Shown: positions 1 to 6,500 of the stretch, one piece after another | Position numbering within the stretch: the first letter of the stretch is position 1 | How the letters are laid out: each line of letters begins with the position of its first letter | Notes under the pieces: generated by a model | The model's database searches: none | Told to the model about the DNA's origin: nothing | What the model saw: the letters and a program-made list of their open reading frames with translations, nothing else | Assembly: GCA_012513735.1 (NCBI GenBank) | Contig: JAAZBR010000140.1 | Location: forward strand, 1 to 7,007 | Length of the DNA stretch: 7,007 nt | Direction of reading: 5' to 3' | Source: Clostridiales bacterium | Lineage (GTDB): Bacteria > Bacillota > Clostridia > Christensenellales > Aristaeellaceae | Made by a program: the position numbers and the translations under genes

Positions 1-104
1 ATAGGATGCTGCACCTGGCTGATCTGGAATACCTCCTGATACCATTTCACAGAGTCTGCTAAGTTGGTGACCGGCAGCCCCACCGTGGTGCTGAGTATCT
101 TCAT
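1..104 (-). CDS. VOC-family (glyoxalase/dioxygenase fold) protein, N-terminal part
   Basis: This is the first 34 codons of a gene that leaves the window at its left edge. The translation begins MKILSTTVGLPVTNLADSV and continues with KWYQEVF. A short beta strand, then a conserved 'LPVxNLxxSVxWYxxVF' stretch, is the usual opening of vicinal-oxygen-chelate proteins (glyoxalase I, bleomycin-resistance proteins, extradiol dioxygenases). In these proteins the first strand often carries a metal ligand, but none can be assigned from this fragment. The ATG at 104-102 follows a strong ribosome binding site (GGAGGTGAT, 116-108, five bases from the core to the start), and a perfect TATAAT lies upstream, so the start is well supported. 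The gene follows ribokinase in the same direction with about 80 bp between them. Substrate and exact family cannot be told from 34 residues. Confidence 0.75.
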   Translation of the reverse strand, partial: MKILSTTVGLPVTNLADSVKWYQEVFQISQVQHP

Positions 105-133
105 GGAATCACCTCCGCAAGCTGTGCATTTCC

Positions 134-139
134 ATTATA
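134..139 (-). promoter_or_regulatory. Putative -10 box (TATAAT) of the VOC-family gene
   Basis: Read on the minus strand this is a perfect TATAAT, 30 bp upstream of the VOC start codon. It would give a short leader of about 20 nt containing the strong ribosome binding site. No good -35 hexamer lies 16-18 bp upstream; that space is filled by the hairpin at 144-171, so an activator or a non-canonical promoter is possible. The box is part of the second copy of an 8-bp direct repeat. Confidence 0.45.
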
Positions 140-179
140 TGCTGCGTCCTGTCGCCATCCGGCGCAGACGCTTATATGC
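135..179. repeat. 8-bp direct repeats flanking a GC-rich hairpin between ribokinase and the VOC gene
   Basis: TTATATGC occurs at 135-142 and again at 172-179. Between the copies is an imperfect inverted repeat (144-171): GCGTC (144-148) pairs with GACGC (167-171), and CGCC (153-156) pairs with GGCG (161-164) around the loop ATCC. No T-run follows the hairpin on either strand, so it is not a typical intrinsic terminator. It could still help end ribokinase transcription, or act as a protein-binding or RNA-processing site in the VOC leader region. The function is not known. Confidence 0.45.
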
Positions 180-183
180 ATGA

Positions 184-1107
184 TCAACTGGCTCCCTGCT
201 CCATCAGTTGTAGTGCCTGTTCATAGCGGGGCATGGCTCCCTGGGCGCCTGCCCCGGTGACGCTCAGCGCGCCCACTGCATTGGCGAAGCACAGCGCCTT
301 CTCGATGGCCATGTCCCGGGCCAGGGCGGCGGCCAGGCCCGCGTTAAAGCTATCGCCCGCAGCGGTAGTATCCACCACCTGCACCTTGAAGCCGGGCACT
401 TTGAGGGTTGTTTGCCCGTCCACATACAGGCAGCCACGGCCCCCCAGTTTGGCTACCACCGCTCCCACGCCCCGTTGCAGCAGGCAACGGGCAGCGGCTT
501 CCACCTGGGCATCGCTCTGGGTAGGCATACCAGTCAGCAGACCCAACTCGCCCTCGTTGGGGGTCAGGTAGTCCACCTGCTGAAGCAGCCCGTCCTCAAG
601 AGGCACCGCAGGTGCTGGATCTAATATCACCAGGCCGCCCCTTGCCCGGCAGGCGGTGGCCGCATAAACAACCGAGGGCATAGGGATTTCAAGCTGCAGC
701 AGGCACACTGCATCTGCAGGCACCTTGGGCAGCGCGGCCGCAATGTGCTGCTGATCCACCTGGCCGTTGGCGCCGGCTACGATGGCGATGCGATTTTCCC
801 CCTGGCTGTCTACCTCGATCAGGGCAACGCCGCTGGGCACCCCGGGCAGCACCTGAATGCCGGCCACATCTACCCCCTCCTGCTTTAACGTGCGCAGGTA
901 GAAGGCGCCGTTTTCGTCATCGCCCAGCTTGCCTACAAAGCGGGTGGGCACCCCCAGCCGGGCGGCTGCCACTGCCTGGTTGCCACCTTTGCCGCCGGCA
1001 TAGGTGTGAAAATCGCTACCGCTGATGGTTTCCCCCGGCTGGTGAAAGCGCGGCAAAGTCACCGTCAGGTCAACGTTCAGGCTGCCAATCACACAGATAG
1101 AGCGCAT
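184..1107 (-). CDS. rbsK: Ribokinase (PfkB family)
   Basis: A 307-residue sugar kinase that should phosphorylate D-ribose to ribose 5-phosphate with ATP in the cytoplasm, feeding the pentose phosphate pathway and nucleotide synthesis. The length matches E. coli RbsK (309). Visible marks are GSLNVDLTV (8-16, with D13 at the sugar site), the first PfkB signature GGKGGNQ (38-44), LLQLEIP with E140, the NEGE motif (184-187), the nucleotide-site KLGGRG (220-225), and the second signature DTTAAGDSFN (246-255) holding the anion hole and catalytic base D252. The C-terminal GAQGAMP is also typical of ribokinases. I chose ATG 1107 because AAAGGA (1122-1117) sits 9 bp before it; an in-frame ATG at 1125 adds six residues but has no ribosome binding site. 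No ribose transporter or D-ribose pyranase lies beside it. A related PfkB kinase with another sugar or nucleoside substrate cannot be excluded. Confidence 0.92.
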   Translation of the reverse strand: MRSICVIGSLNVDLTVTLPRFHQPGETISGSDFHTYAGGKGGNQAVAAARLGVPTRFVGKLGDDENGAFYLRTLKQEGVDVAGIQVLPGVPSGVALIEVDSQGENRIAIVAGANGQVDQQHIAAALPKVPADAVCLLQLEIPMPSVVYAATACRARGGLVILDPAPAVPLEDGLLQQVDYLTPNEGELGLLTGMPTQSDAQVEAAARCLLQRGVGAVVAKLGGRGCLYVDGQTTLKVPGFKVQVVDTTAAGDSFNAGLAAALARDMAIEKALCFANAVGALSVTGAGAQGAMPRYEQALQLMEQGAS

Positions 1108-1134
1108 GGTACCGATTCCTTTCATTAAGATTTA

Positions 1135-1144
1135 CTGTATACAG
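1135..1144. promoter_or_regulatory. Palindrome CTGTATACAG at the ribokinase promoter, possible operator
   Basis: A perfect 10-bp palindrome overlaps the likely transcription start of ribokinase, just downstream of the extended -10 element (1151-1143) and 28 bp before the ATG. A two-fold symmetric site here would suit a dimeric repressor; GntR-type regulators often bind TA-centred palindromes of this general shape. No regulator gene is visible in the window, so both the operator role and the regulator family are inference. Confidence 0.35.
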
Positions 1145-1151
1145 CATACCA
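1143..1151 (-). promoter_or_regulatory. Putative extended -10 promoter element of ribokinase
   Basis: The minus strand reads TGGTATGCT, an extended -10 (TGn-TATGCT). It lies between the terminator of the upstream unit (1213-1183) and the ribokinase start, where a new promoter is needed. The -35 region is weak (TTTACC is about 21 bp away, too far), as is common for extended -10 promoters. Confidence 0.45.
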
Positions 1152-1182
1152 CAATCTGTGCCCTTCTGCGGTAAAAAATCAC

Positions 1183-1213
1183 AAAAAAACGCCGCGGATT
1201 TGTTGCCGCGGCG
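1183..1213 (-). terminator. Rho-independent terminator (minus strand)
   Basis: On the minus strand an 8-bp perfect GC stem, CGCCGCGG (1213-1206) with CCGCGGCG (1197-1190), closes an 8-nt loop and is followed directly by seven T (1189-1183), with a second T-run just beyond. This is a textbook intrinsic terminator. It lies about 70 bp past the stop of the pirin remnant, so it was probably that gene's terminator and now ends transcripts from the SDR gene. It also insulates the ribokinase promoter. Confidence 0.88.
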
Positions 1214-1279
1214 CTGCATTCTGTGCTTTTGTCGGGTTTGAAAGGCCGTCGTTTTCAAACGGGACGGTTATCGCCCTTC

Positions 1280-1484
1280 TCAATTTTTCAGAAAGGTGCC
1301 CTGCCGCAGCTCCTTCTGGGTGTTCATCACAATGGGGCCGCCCCAGGTAATGCCCTCTCAAAAGGGCGGGGCAGCATGGTAGATAAAGCGCAGGGGCTGT
1401 TTGTCCGTCACCTGCACGCGGAAGCTGTTACTTCCCCAAACAGCACGGCGGTCTTCTCGCTGATGGCCTGGTCTATGTCAACGC
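1280..1484 (-). pseudogene. Decayed C-terminal remnant of a pirin-family gene
   Basis: No intact gene lies between the SDR stop and the terminator, but the minus strand encodes a recognisable pirin (cupin-fold, quercetinase-like) C-terminus spread over two frames. It begins LGVDIDQAISEKTAVLFG, shifts frame near 1431, continues NSFRVQVTDKQPLRFIYHA, meets an in-frame TGA at 1360-1358, then GITWGGPIVMNTQKELRQ and GTFLKN, and stops at 1282-1280. The WGGPIVMNT-EL-RQ...GTF block is the family's typical ending. One missing G near 1431 would restore VLFGEGNSF, and a single substitution would remove the TGA. About seven residues normally lie between RQ and GTF, so a small in-frame deletion is likely. 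The first 150 or more residues of a pirin are absent; the similarity starts just inside the 3' end of the SDR gene. The family is recognised from memory of its motifs, not by a search. Confidence 0.75.
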
Positions 1485-2180
1485 CCAGCCTTCGTCCCCG
1501 TGGTAGATCATCCGCTTACTCATGCCGCCGTCCACATTCAGTACCTGGCCGGTGATAAAGGAGGCCTGCTCTGCACACAGGAACAGCACGGCTTGGACGA
1601 TGTCCTGGGGCACTCCCACCCGGCCTACCGGGTGCTGGCCGGCATCGGGGCCCGCAAAGGTGCTGCCGGTGGTATCGATCCAGCCGGGCGCGATGGCGTT
1701 GACCCTGGCTTTGCCCGCAAGGGACATGGCCAGCGCATGGGTCAGCGCCGTGATGCCGCCCTTGGCGGCGGTGTAGCTTTCGGTGCCCCGCTGGGATTGG
1801 AAGGCACGGGTGGAGCTGATGTTGATCACGCTGGCGCCCTGCGCAAAGCGGGGGGCCAGCAAAGTGGTCAAGTAATAGGGGGCCGCCACGCCCACTGCCT
1901 GGGCATGCAGAAAATCCTCCCAGCCGCAATCCGGGTAACCGCCTTTGGTTTCCATGGCGTTGTTCACCAGCACATCCACCTGGTCAAACTGCTTCATGCA
2001 GGCCCGGGCAAAGGCTTCCAGGTCGTCTTTGCGCCCCACATCCCCTTCAAAGAACAGCGCACAGGGCGTATCGGTTTTCTTTTGGTCGATGATAGCCACC
2101 CGGTCGCCCCGGGCATGAAAGGCCTCCGCAATGGCCCGGCCAATGCCCCGGCCGGCGCCGGTGATGACAACGCTTTGCAT
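1473..2180 (-). CDS. SDR-family NAD(P)-dependent oxidoreductase
   Basis: A complete 235-residue classical short-chain dehydrogenase/reductase with a Rossmann fold, expected in the cytoplasm. The cofactor motif TGAGRGIG is at 7-14, D47 of GDV probably contacts the adenine, NNA is at 73-75 (Met follows where Gly is common), and the catalytic set is S123, Y136 and K140 in YTAAK. IAPGWIDT (163-170) and the C-terminal DGGM complete the pattern. D32, after the second beta strand, suggests a preference for NAD(H), but this is inferred. Substrate cannot be told. The start at 2180 is fixed by AAGGAGG (2194-2188) seven bases upstream. A putative extended -10 lies at 2219-2211, divergent from the cell-division operon. 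The last codons overlap the pirin remnant, so its present stop may lie in inherited pirin DNA. Its transcript probably ends at the terminator at 1213-1183. Confidence 0.93.
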   Translation of the reverse strand: MQSVVITGAGRGIGRAIAEAFHARGDRVAIIDQKKTDTPCALFFEGDVGRKDDLEAFARACMKQFDQVDVLVNNAMETKGGYPDCGWEDFLHAQAVGVAAPYYLTTLLAPRFAQGASVINISSTRAFQSQRGTESYTAAKGGITALTHALAMSLAGKARVNAIAPGWIDTTGSTFAGPDAGQHPVGRVGVPQDIVQAVLFLCAEQASFITGQVLNVDGGMSKRMIYHGDEGWALT

Positions 2181-2210
2181 GGCATGTCCTCCTTAATTTT
2201 AACTACTATC

Positions 2211-2219
2211 ATCATAGCA
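2211..2219 (-). promoter_or_regulatory. Putative extended -10 promoter element of the SDR gene
   Basis: The minus strand reads TGCTATGAT, a TGn extension plus a near-consensus -10, about 31 bp upstream of the SDR start and just before its ribosome binding site. No clear -35 hexamer is seen at the usual distance. It is back to back with the promoter at 2258-2266. Confidence 0.45.
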
Positions 2220-2257
2220 TATCGGGGCCATATTTTTCCCCTGTATCCATTCTCTTG

Positions 2258-2266
2258 TGTTATACT
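2258..2266 (+). promoter_or_regulatory. Putative extended -10 promoter element of the ftsB-like/ppx/addA operon
   Basis: TGTTATACT is a TGn extension with a five-of-six -10 box. Transcription would begin near 2273, leaving a leader of about 29 nt with a purine-rich ribosome binding site before the TTG at 2302. No good -35 is visible. This is the only evident promoter for the three plus-strand genes. Confidence 0.5.
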
Positions 2267-2301
2267 GTAGCCGGTTCACTCCGAAAGAGGGGGGCAGAAA
2301 C

Positions 2302-2658
2302 TTGGCACGAAAACGTCCTGCGCTGTACAAGCTGCGCTACAAGCAGGTGCCCGCCATTGTGGTCATCGCGGCGGTGGTGGCCGTTGTGGCGGTGTTCAGC
2401 GTCATCAACATCAACCTGGACAGGGACATCAACCGCCTGAACGCCCTGGTGGAGCAGGGCAACGCCCTGGTGCTTGAAAAGCAGAAGGAGGCAGCCATGC
2501 TGCTGGACACGCTGCAGATTTCTTCCACGGATGGCTACATCGCCAACCAGGCGCGCACCCAGTATGGCTACCTGGCCCCGGGGGAGATCCGCTTTGTGAT
2601 TACCAATCCGGAGGCCCTGTACGGCCCGGAGGGGGCGCCTGCGCCCGCGCAGCCATGA
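2302..2658 (+). CDS. Septum formation initiator family protein (FtsB/DivIC-like)
   Basis: A 118-residue single-pass membrane protein with the layout of FtsB/DivIC divisome proteins. A short basic cytoplasmic tail (RKRPALYKLRYK, 3-14) is followed by a Val/Ala-rich membrane segment (about 17-37), an extracytoplasmic coiled coil (about 40-72, with the regular leucines of INRLNALVEQGNALVLEK), and the family's closing motif YIANQARTQYGYLAPGEI (79-96), seen in relatives as 'IA(R)xxxGxxxPGE'. Such proteins bridge FtsL and FtsQ/DivIB and help activate septal peptidoglycan synthesis. The C-terminus ends in an Ala/Pro-rich tail. The start is taken as TTG 2302, preceded by AGAGGGGGG; a GTG at 2257 in frame has no ribosome binding site and overlaps the -10 element. 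The gene heads an operon and overlaps the next gene by ATGA. FtsB and DivIC cannot be told apart here, so no symbol is given. Confidence 0.85.
   Translation: MARKRPALYKLRYKQVPAIVVIAAVVAVVAVFSVININLDRDINRLNALVEQGNALVLEKQKEAAMLLDTLQISSTDGYIANQARTQYGYLAPGEIRFVITNPEALYGPEGAPAPAQP
2633..2646 (+). promoter_or_regulatory. Small hairpin between a distant SD-like sequence and the ppx/gppA-like start
   Basis: GGGCGC (2633-2638) and GCGCCC (2641-2646) are perfectly complementary. GGAGG (2628-2632) lies immediately upstream, 22 bases from the ATG at 2655 and too far for normal use. If the hairpin forms, the effective distance falls to about 8 bases. The sequence also encodes the Ala/Pro-rich tail of the preceding protein, so it may simply reflect GC-rich codons. 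Confidence 0.3.
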
Positions 2659-3587
2659 GCATCGTGCGTATGGGTGTGGTAGCCATTGGCTCCAATTCAG
2701 TCAGGATGCTGACGGCCAATCTGGACGCGGCGCTCTCCCAGCCTGTGCGCGGGCGGGTGGAGACGGCGCTGTTTTTGTCCATGGACAATAAAAAGCGCCT
2801 CAGCGAGGAGGCCATGGAACGGGTGGCCCAGGCGGTGGCCAGCCTGTGCCGCCAGGCCCGTGCGGCCGGTGCACAGCAGTTGCGCATGATCGGCACCTGC
2901 GCCATGCGGGATGCCATTAACCGCAACGAGCTGGATTTTTATATTGCCGCTACCTCGCCTGTGCTGCTCAACCGCATCATATCCGGTGAGGAGGAGGCCC
3001 AGCTCTCCTTTCTGGGGGCTGCCTGCGTGCCGCCCCGGCCTGGCGTACTGGGCATGATCGATATCGGTGGCGGTTCCACCGAAGTGGCCACCGGCACGGC
3101 GGATGCGGGGCTGGCCTTTTCCCGCAGCCTGCAGCTGGGCGCATCGCGGCTGCTGATGGAACAGCGCATTGATACGCCCCGGGATCTGGCAGCCGCCCGG
3201 CACCTGGTGCGCGCGATGCTGAAAACCAGCCTGCCTGCCCTGCCCGAACCTGTAGGGGAGTGGACGCTGGTGGGCGGTACCGGCACCACGCTGGCCGGCA
3301 TGCAGGAGGGCCTGAGCTATCATGACGCATTGCCCGAGGGCATCCCCCTCACGCTGGAAATTGTCAGCGAATGGCTGGCCCGCCTGGCGGATATGACCGC
3401 GGGCCAGCGCAGCGCGCTGCCCGGCATGCCTCCCACCCGGGTGCACATTCTGCCCACAGGCCTGGCTGTTCTGGAGGGTATCATGGAACATTTCAGCATC
3501 CCCCAGCTTCGTGTCAGCCTGCGCAACAACCTGGATGGCTACCTCTATCGCCTGTACAAACATCCTGAGGAGGATCGGGATGGCTGA
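2655..3587 (+). CDS. Ppx/GppA-family phosphatase
   Basis: A 310-residue protein of the ASKHA fold, in the exopolyphosphatase / guanosine pentaphosphate phosphatase family. Members hydrolyse the terminal phosphate of polyphosphate or convert pppGpp to ppGpp. The length fits the short two-lobe form found in Aquifex, without the HD-like extension of E. coli Ppx. Visible motifs are the first phosphate loop AIGSNSVRML (10-19), GTCAMRDA (80-87), the catalytic-glutamate block IISGEEEA (108-115), the second phosphate loop IDIGGGSTE (135-143) and GGTGTTLAG (207-215). The first loop is odd: the usual DxGSNS aspartate is alanine (A10), which should affect metal binding or catalysis, while the rest of the site looks intact. 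The ATG overlaps the previous stop (ATGA) and has no properly spaced ribosome binding site, pointing to translational coupling. Polyphosphate versus (p)ppGpp as substrate cannot be decided. Confidence 0.92.
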   Translation: MSIVRMGVVAIGSNSVRMLTANLDAALSQPVRGRVETALFLSMDNKKRLSEEAMERVAQAVASLCRQARAAGAQQLRMIGTCAMRDAINRNELDFYIAATSPVLLNRIISGEEEAQLSFLGAACVPPRPGVLGMIDIGGGSTEVATGTADAGLAFSRSLQLGASRLLMEQRIDTPRDLAAARHLVRAMLKTSLPALPEPVGEWTLVGGTGTTLAGMQEGLSYHDALPEGIPLTLEIVSEWLARLADMTAGQRSALPGMPPTRVHILPTGLAVLEGIMEHFSIPQLRVSLRNNLDGYLYRLYKHPEEDRDG

Positions 3588-6500
3588 GTGGACCCCTGCC
3601 CAACGACAGGCCATTGACGCCCGCAACCACAGCATTTTGGTGAGCGCTGCCGCGGGCAGCGGCAAGACCAGCGTGCTGGTGGAGCGGCTGATGGAGCTGC
3701 TGCGCGGAGGGGCCCGCATTGAGCGGGTGCTGGTGGTTACCTTCACCCATGCGGCGGCGGCGGAGATGCGCAGCCGCCTGATGGAGCGTCTGAGTGAGGA
3801 AGCGCGGGAGAGTGCCCACCTGCGCAGGCAGCTTCAGGCCATCAACCGGGCGGATATCAGCACGCTGCACACCTTCTGCAACCGGCTGATCAAAAGGCAT
3901 TTCCAGGCTGTGGGGGCGGACCCCGGCTCCCGCGTGGGGGACGAGGGCCGCATGAAGGTGATGCTGGACAATGCCCTGCAGGCGGAGATGGAGGCGCTCT
4001 ACGAGCAGCCCGACCACGACCGCCAGTGCCTGATTGATCAATACACCGACAAAGACATACAGGCCATGGCGCTGCAGCTCTATCATTTCCTGATGGCGCT
4101 TGCTCACCCCTGGCAGTGGGTGGAGCAGCACCTGCAAATGCCCGATGCCGCCAGCCTGATGGCGCACCCCTGGTACGGGTGGGCGCTGAAGGAGGCCCAA
4201 GCCCGGGCGGAGGCGGCGCTGCAGCTCTGCCAGGAGGCGCTGGAGCTGACGGCCCATCCCCAGGGACCCCAGCGCTACCGCAACAATGCCCAGGTGGACC
4301 GGGAGATGGTGCTGTTTCTCCACAACGCGTTGTTTGAGGAAGGCCGCCTGCCGGAGGGGCTGGACCCAACCTTTGGCGATCTGTCCCGTGTTGCCGCGCC
4401 CCCCCAGGAGGACGAGAGCCTGCGGGAGCGCTACACGGATATGCGCAAGCAATTGAAGGACCTGGTGGCGGCCATTGTGACTGCCCTACCCGCCGGGCAG
4501 CAGGCCATGGACAAAGCCGCAGACGACATCGCCTGGACAGCGCCGGCGCTGCGCGCCCTGTGCGCGCTGGTGCAGCGAATGCACGGCCGCTATGGGGAGG
4601 ACAAGCGGCAGAGGCAATTGTGGGACTATGACGACCTGGAGCACCTGGCCCTCCAATGCCTGCAGGATCCTCTTGTGCAGCAGGACATGGGCCAGCGCTT
4701 TGACGCCCTGTTTGTAGATGAATATCAGGACATCTCCCGCATCCAGGAGGCCATTATCCAGGCGCTGCATGGCGAGGATGCCTCGCTGTTCATGGTGGGG
4801 GACGTAAAGCAGTCCATCTACCGCTTCCGCCAGGCAGACCCCGGCTTGTTCATGCGCAAGTACAGGCAGTTCCATCAGGAGGCGGAGGCAGAGGAGCGGC
4901 TGATCCGGCTGAGCGAGAACTTCCGCTCCCGCACCAATATCCTGCAGGCGGTCAACCACGTGTTTGAACAGACCATGCTGGGGGACGCGCTGGAGATCGA
5001 CTATGACGCCGAGGCTGCTCTGCGTCCCGGCCTGCCCAGCCAGAGCGACCCGCCGGTGGAGCTGCATCTGATCCTGCCGGCCCAGGGGGAGGGCACCGGC
5101 AACGAGGATGACGAGCAGCTTCGCGGCTTCCAGCGAGAGGCTGTGGTGATTGCCGAGCGCATTGAGCAGTTGGTTGGCACGCCTCTGGGCGGTGACAAGA
5201 ACGCGCGGCCCATTCGCTACCGGGACATGGTGATTTTGCTGCGCAGCGCTTCCAGCCGCGCAGCCGGCATCGCCGAGGTGCTCAAGGCCCGTAACATCCC
5301 TGTGTATTCCGATGCAGACGCCCAGTTCTTTGACTTCCTGGAGGTGCAGGACATGCTGAACCTGCTGCATGTCCTCAACAACCCCCTGGAGGATATCCCC
5401 CTGCTGGGTCTGCTCAAAAGCCCCATCATGTCCTTCACCGATGAGAAGCTGGCCACCATCCGCGTGGAAGGTGATCCCAACGCCCCCTTCCATGAGCTGT
5501 TCTACGCCCGGCGCAGCACCGATCCCCAGGTGGAGGAGGCCGTCAGCCAGATCGAGCGGTGGCGCTTCCTGTGCCAAAACAGCCGGCTGGATGACTTTCT
5601 GCACCGGCTGCTGCGGGAAACGGGGCTGTATACCCTGGCCGGTGTCCGCAACAAGGGCGACCTGCGCCGCGCCAACCTGCGCCTGCTGTGTGAGCGGGCC
5701 GGCCCCAATCCCTTTCCCCAGACGCTGCACGGTTTCCTTCAGCGGGTCACGGAGGCCCGCCGACAGGACACCACCAAGGCGGCGGCTACCCTGGGCGCGG
5801 GGGAGGATGTGGTGCGCATCATGACCATGCACAAGTCCAAGGGGCTGGAATTCCCGGTGGTGTTTCTGCCCGATCTGTCCCACCGCTTCCGCCTGGATGG
5901 TCAGGGCGAGCTGCTGTTGCTGGATGCCGAGGTCGGCATGGCCCTGCGCAAGGTCGACCCGGATCTGCGCATGACCCACCACACGCTGGCAGGCAAGGCC
6001 ATTCTGCTGAAGAAGAGCCGCGAAACCCGCAGCGAGGAGGCTCGGTTGCTGTACGTGGCCATGACCCGGGCTAGGGATCACCTGATATTGCTGGCCGCAC
6101 CCGCCTCCATGAAGAGCACCCTCAGCCGCTGGCGCGCGCCGGTAGGCGCCCACCGCGCCAGCGTGGCTACCTGCATGATGGACTGGGTGGGGGCCAGCCT
6201 GTGGCCTGCGCTGATGGAGCAGCAGGATGTGCTGTGGCAGGCGCCGGGCGGTTCGCGTTGGCAGGTGGTGCTGCGCGCAGGCGAGCAGATTGCTTTGGGC
6301 GCGCCGGAGGATACGCCGCCCCTGCCGCCGATGCCCTCCCCCGGTCAGCAGCCGTCTGACTGGATCATCAACCACATGCGTCCCCTGGAGATAGCAAATA
6401 CCTTCCCCCAGAAGCTGTCGGTGACGGAGCTGGTGGCTCGCAGCGGCCTGCAGCTTGAGGAGACAGCGGCCACCAAGCGCCTGCCCTGGGACCAGCAGCA

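Noticed and set aside
1107..1125. Alternative ribokinase start at 1125 adding MKGIGT
   Set aside because: No Shine-Dalgarno precedes it, whereas AAAGGA is well placed for the ATG at 1107. The shorter form also matches the usual N-terminus, just before the first beta strand.
1358..1360. Reading the TGA in the pirin remnant as a recoded codon (selenocysteine or stop read-through)
   Set aside because: No pairing structure typical of a bacterial SECIS element was evident immediately after it, pirins use no selenocysteine there, and the separate frameshift and truncation make decay the simpler explanation.
1223..1555. Plus-strand frame of 110 codons over the pirin remnant
   Set aside because: The minus strand of this stretch encodes recognisable pirin motifs, so the plus frame is their shadow; no ribosome binding site precedes it.
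1500..2270. Plus-strand frame of 256 codons opposite the SDR gene, running across the intergenic region
   Set aside because: It is antisense to a complete SDR with its catalytic residues and strong ribosome binding site, and its translation shows no known fold.
2257..2301. Alternative GTG start at 2257 for the FtsB-like gene
   Set aside because: It overlaps the putative -10 element, lacks a ribosome binding site and would add residues not typical of the short basic cytoplasmic tail. The TTG at 2302 has a purine-rich site in front.
2697..4452. Long minus-strand frames (2697-3746 and 3514-4452) opposite the ppx/gppA-like gene and the start of addA
   Set aside because: Same codon-composition shadow effect; no ribosome binding site or domain, and both overlap well-supported genes on the plus strand.
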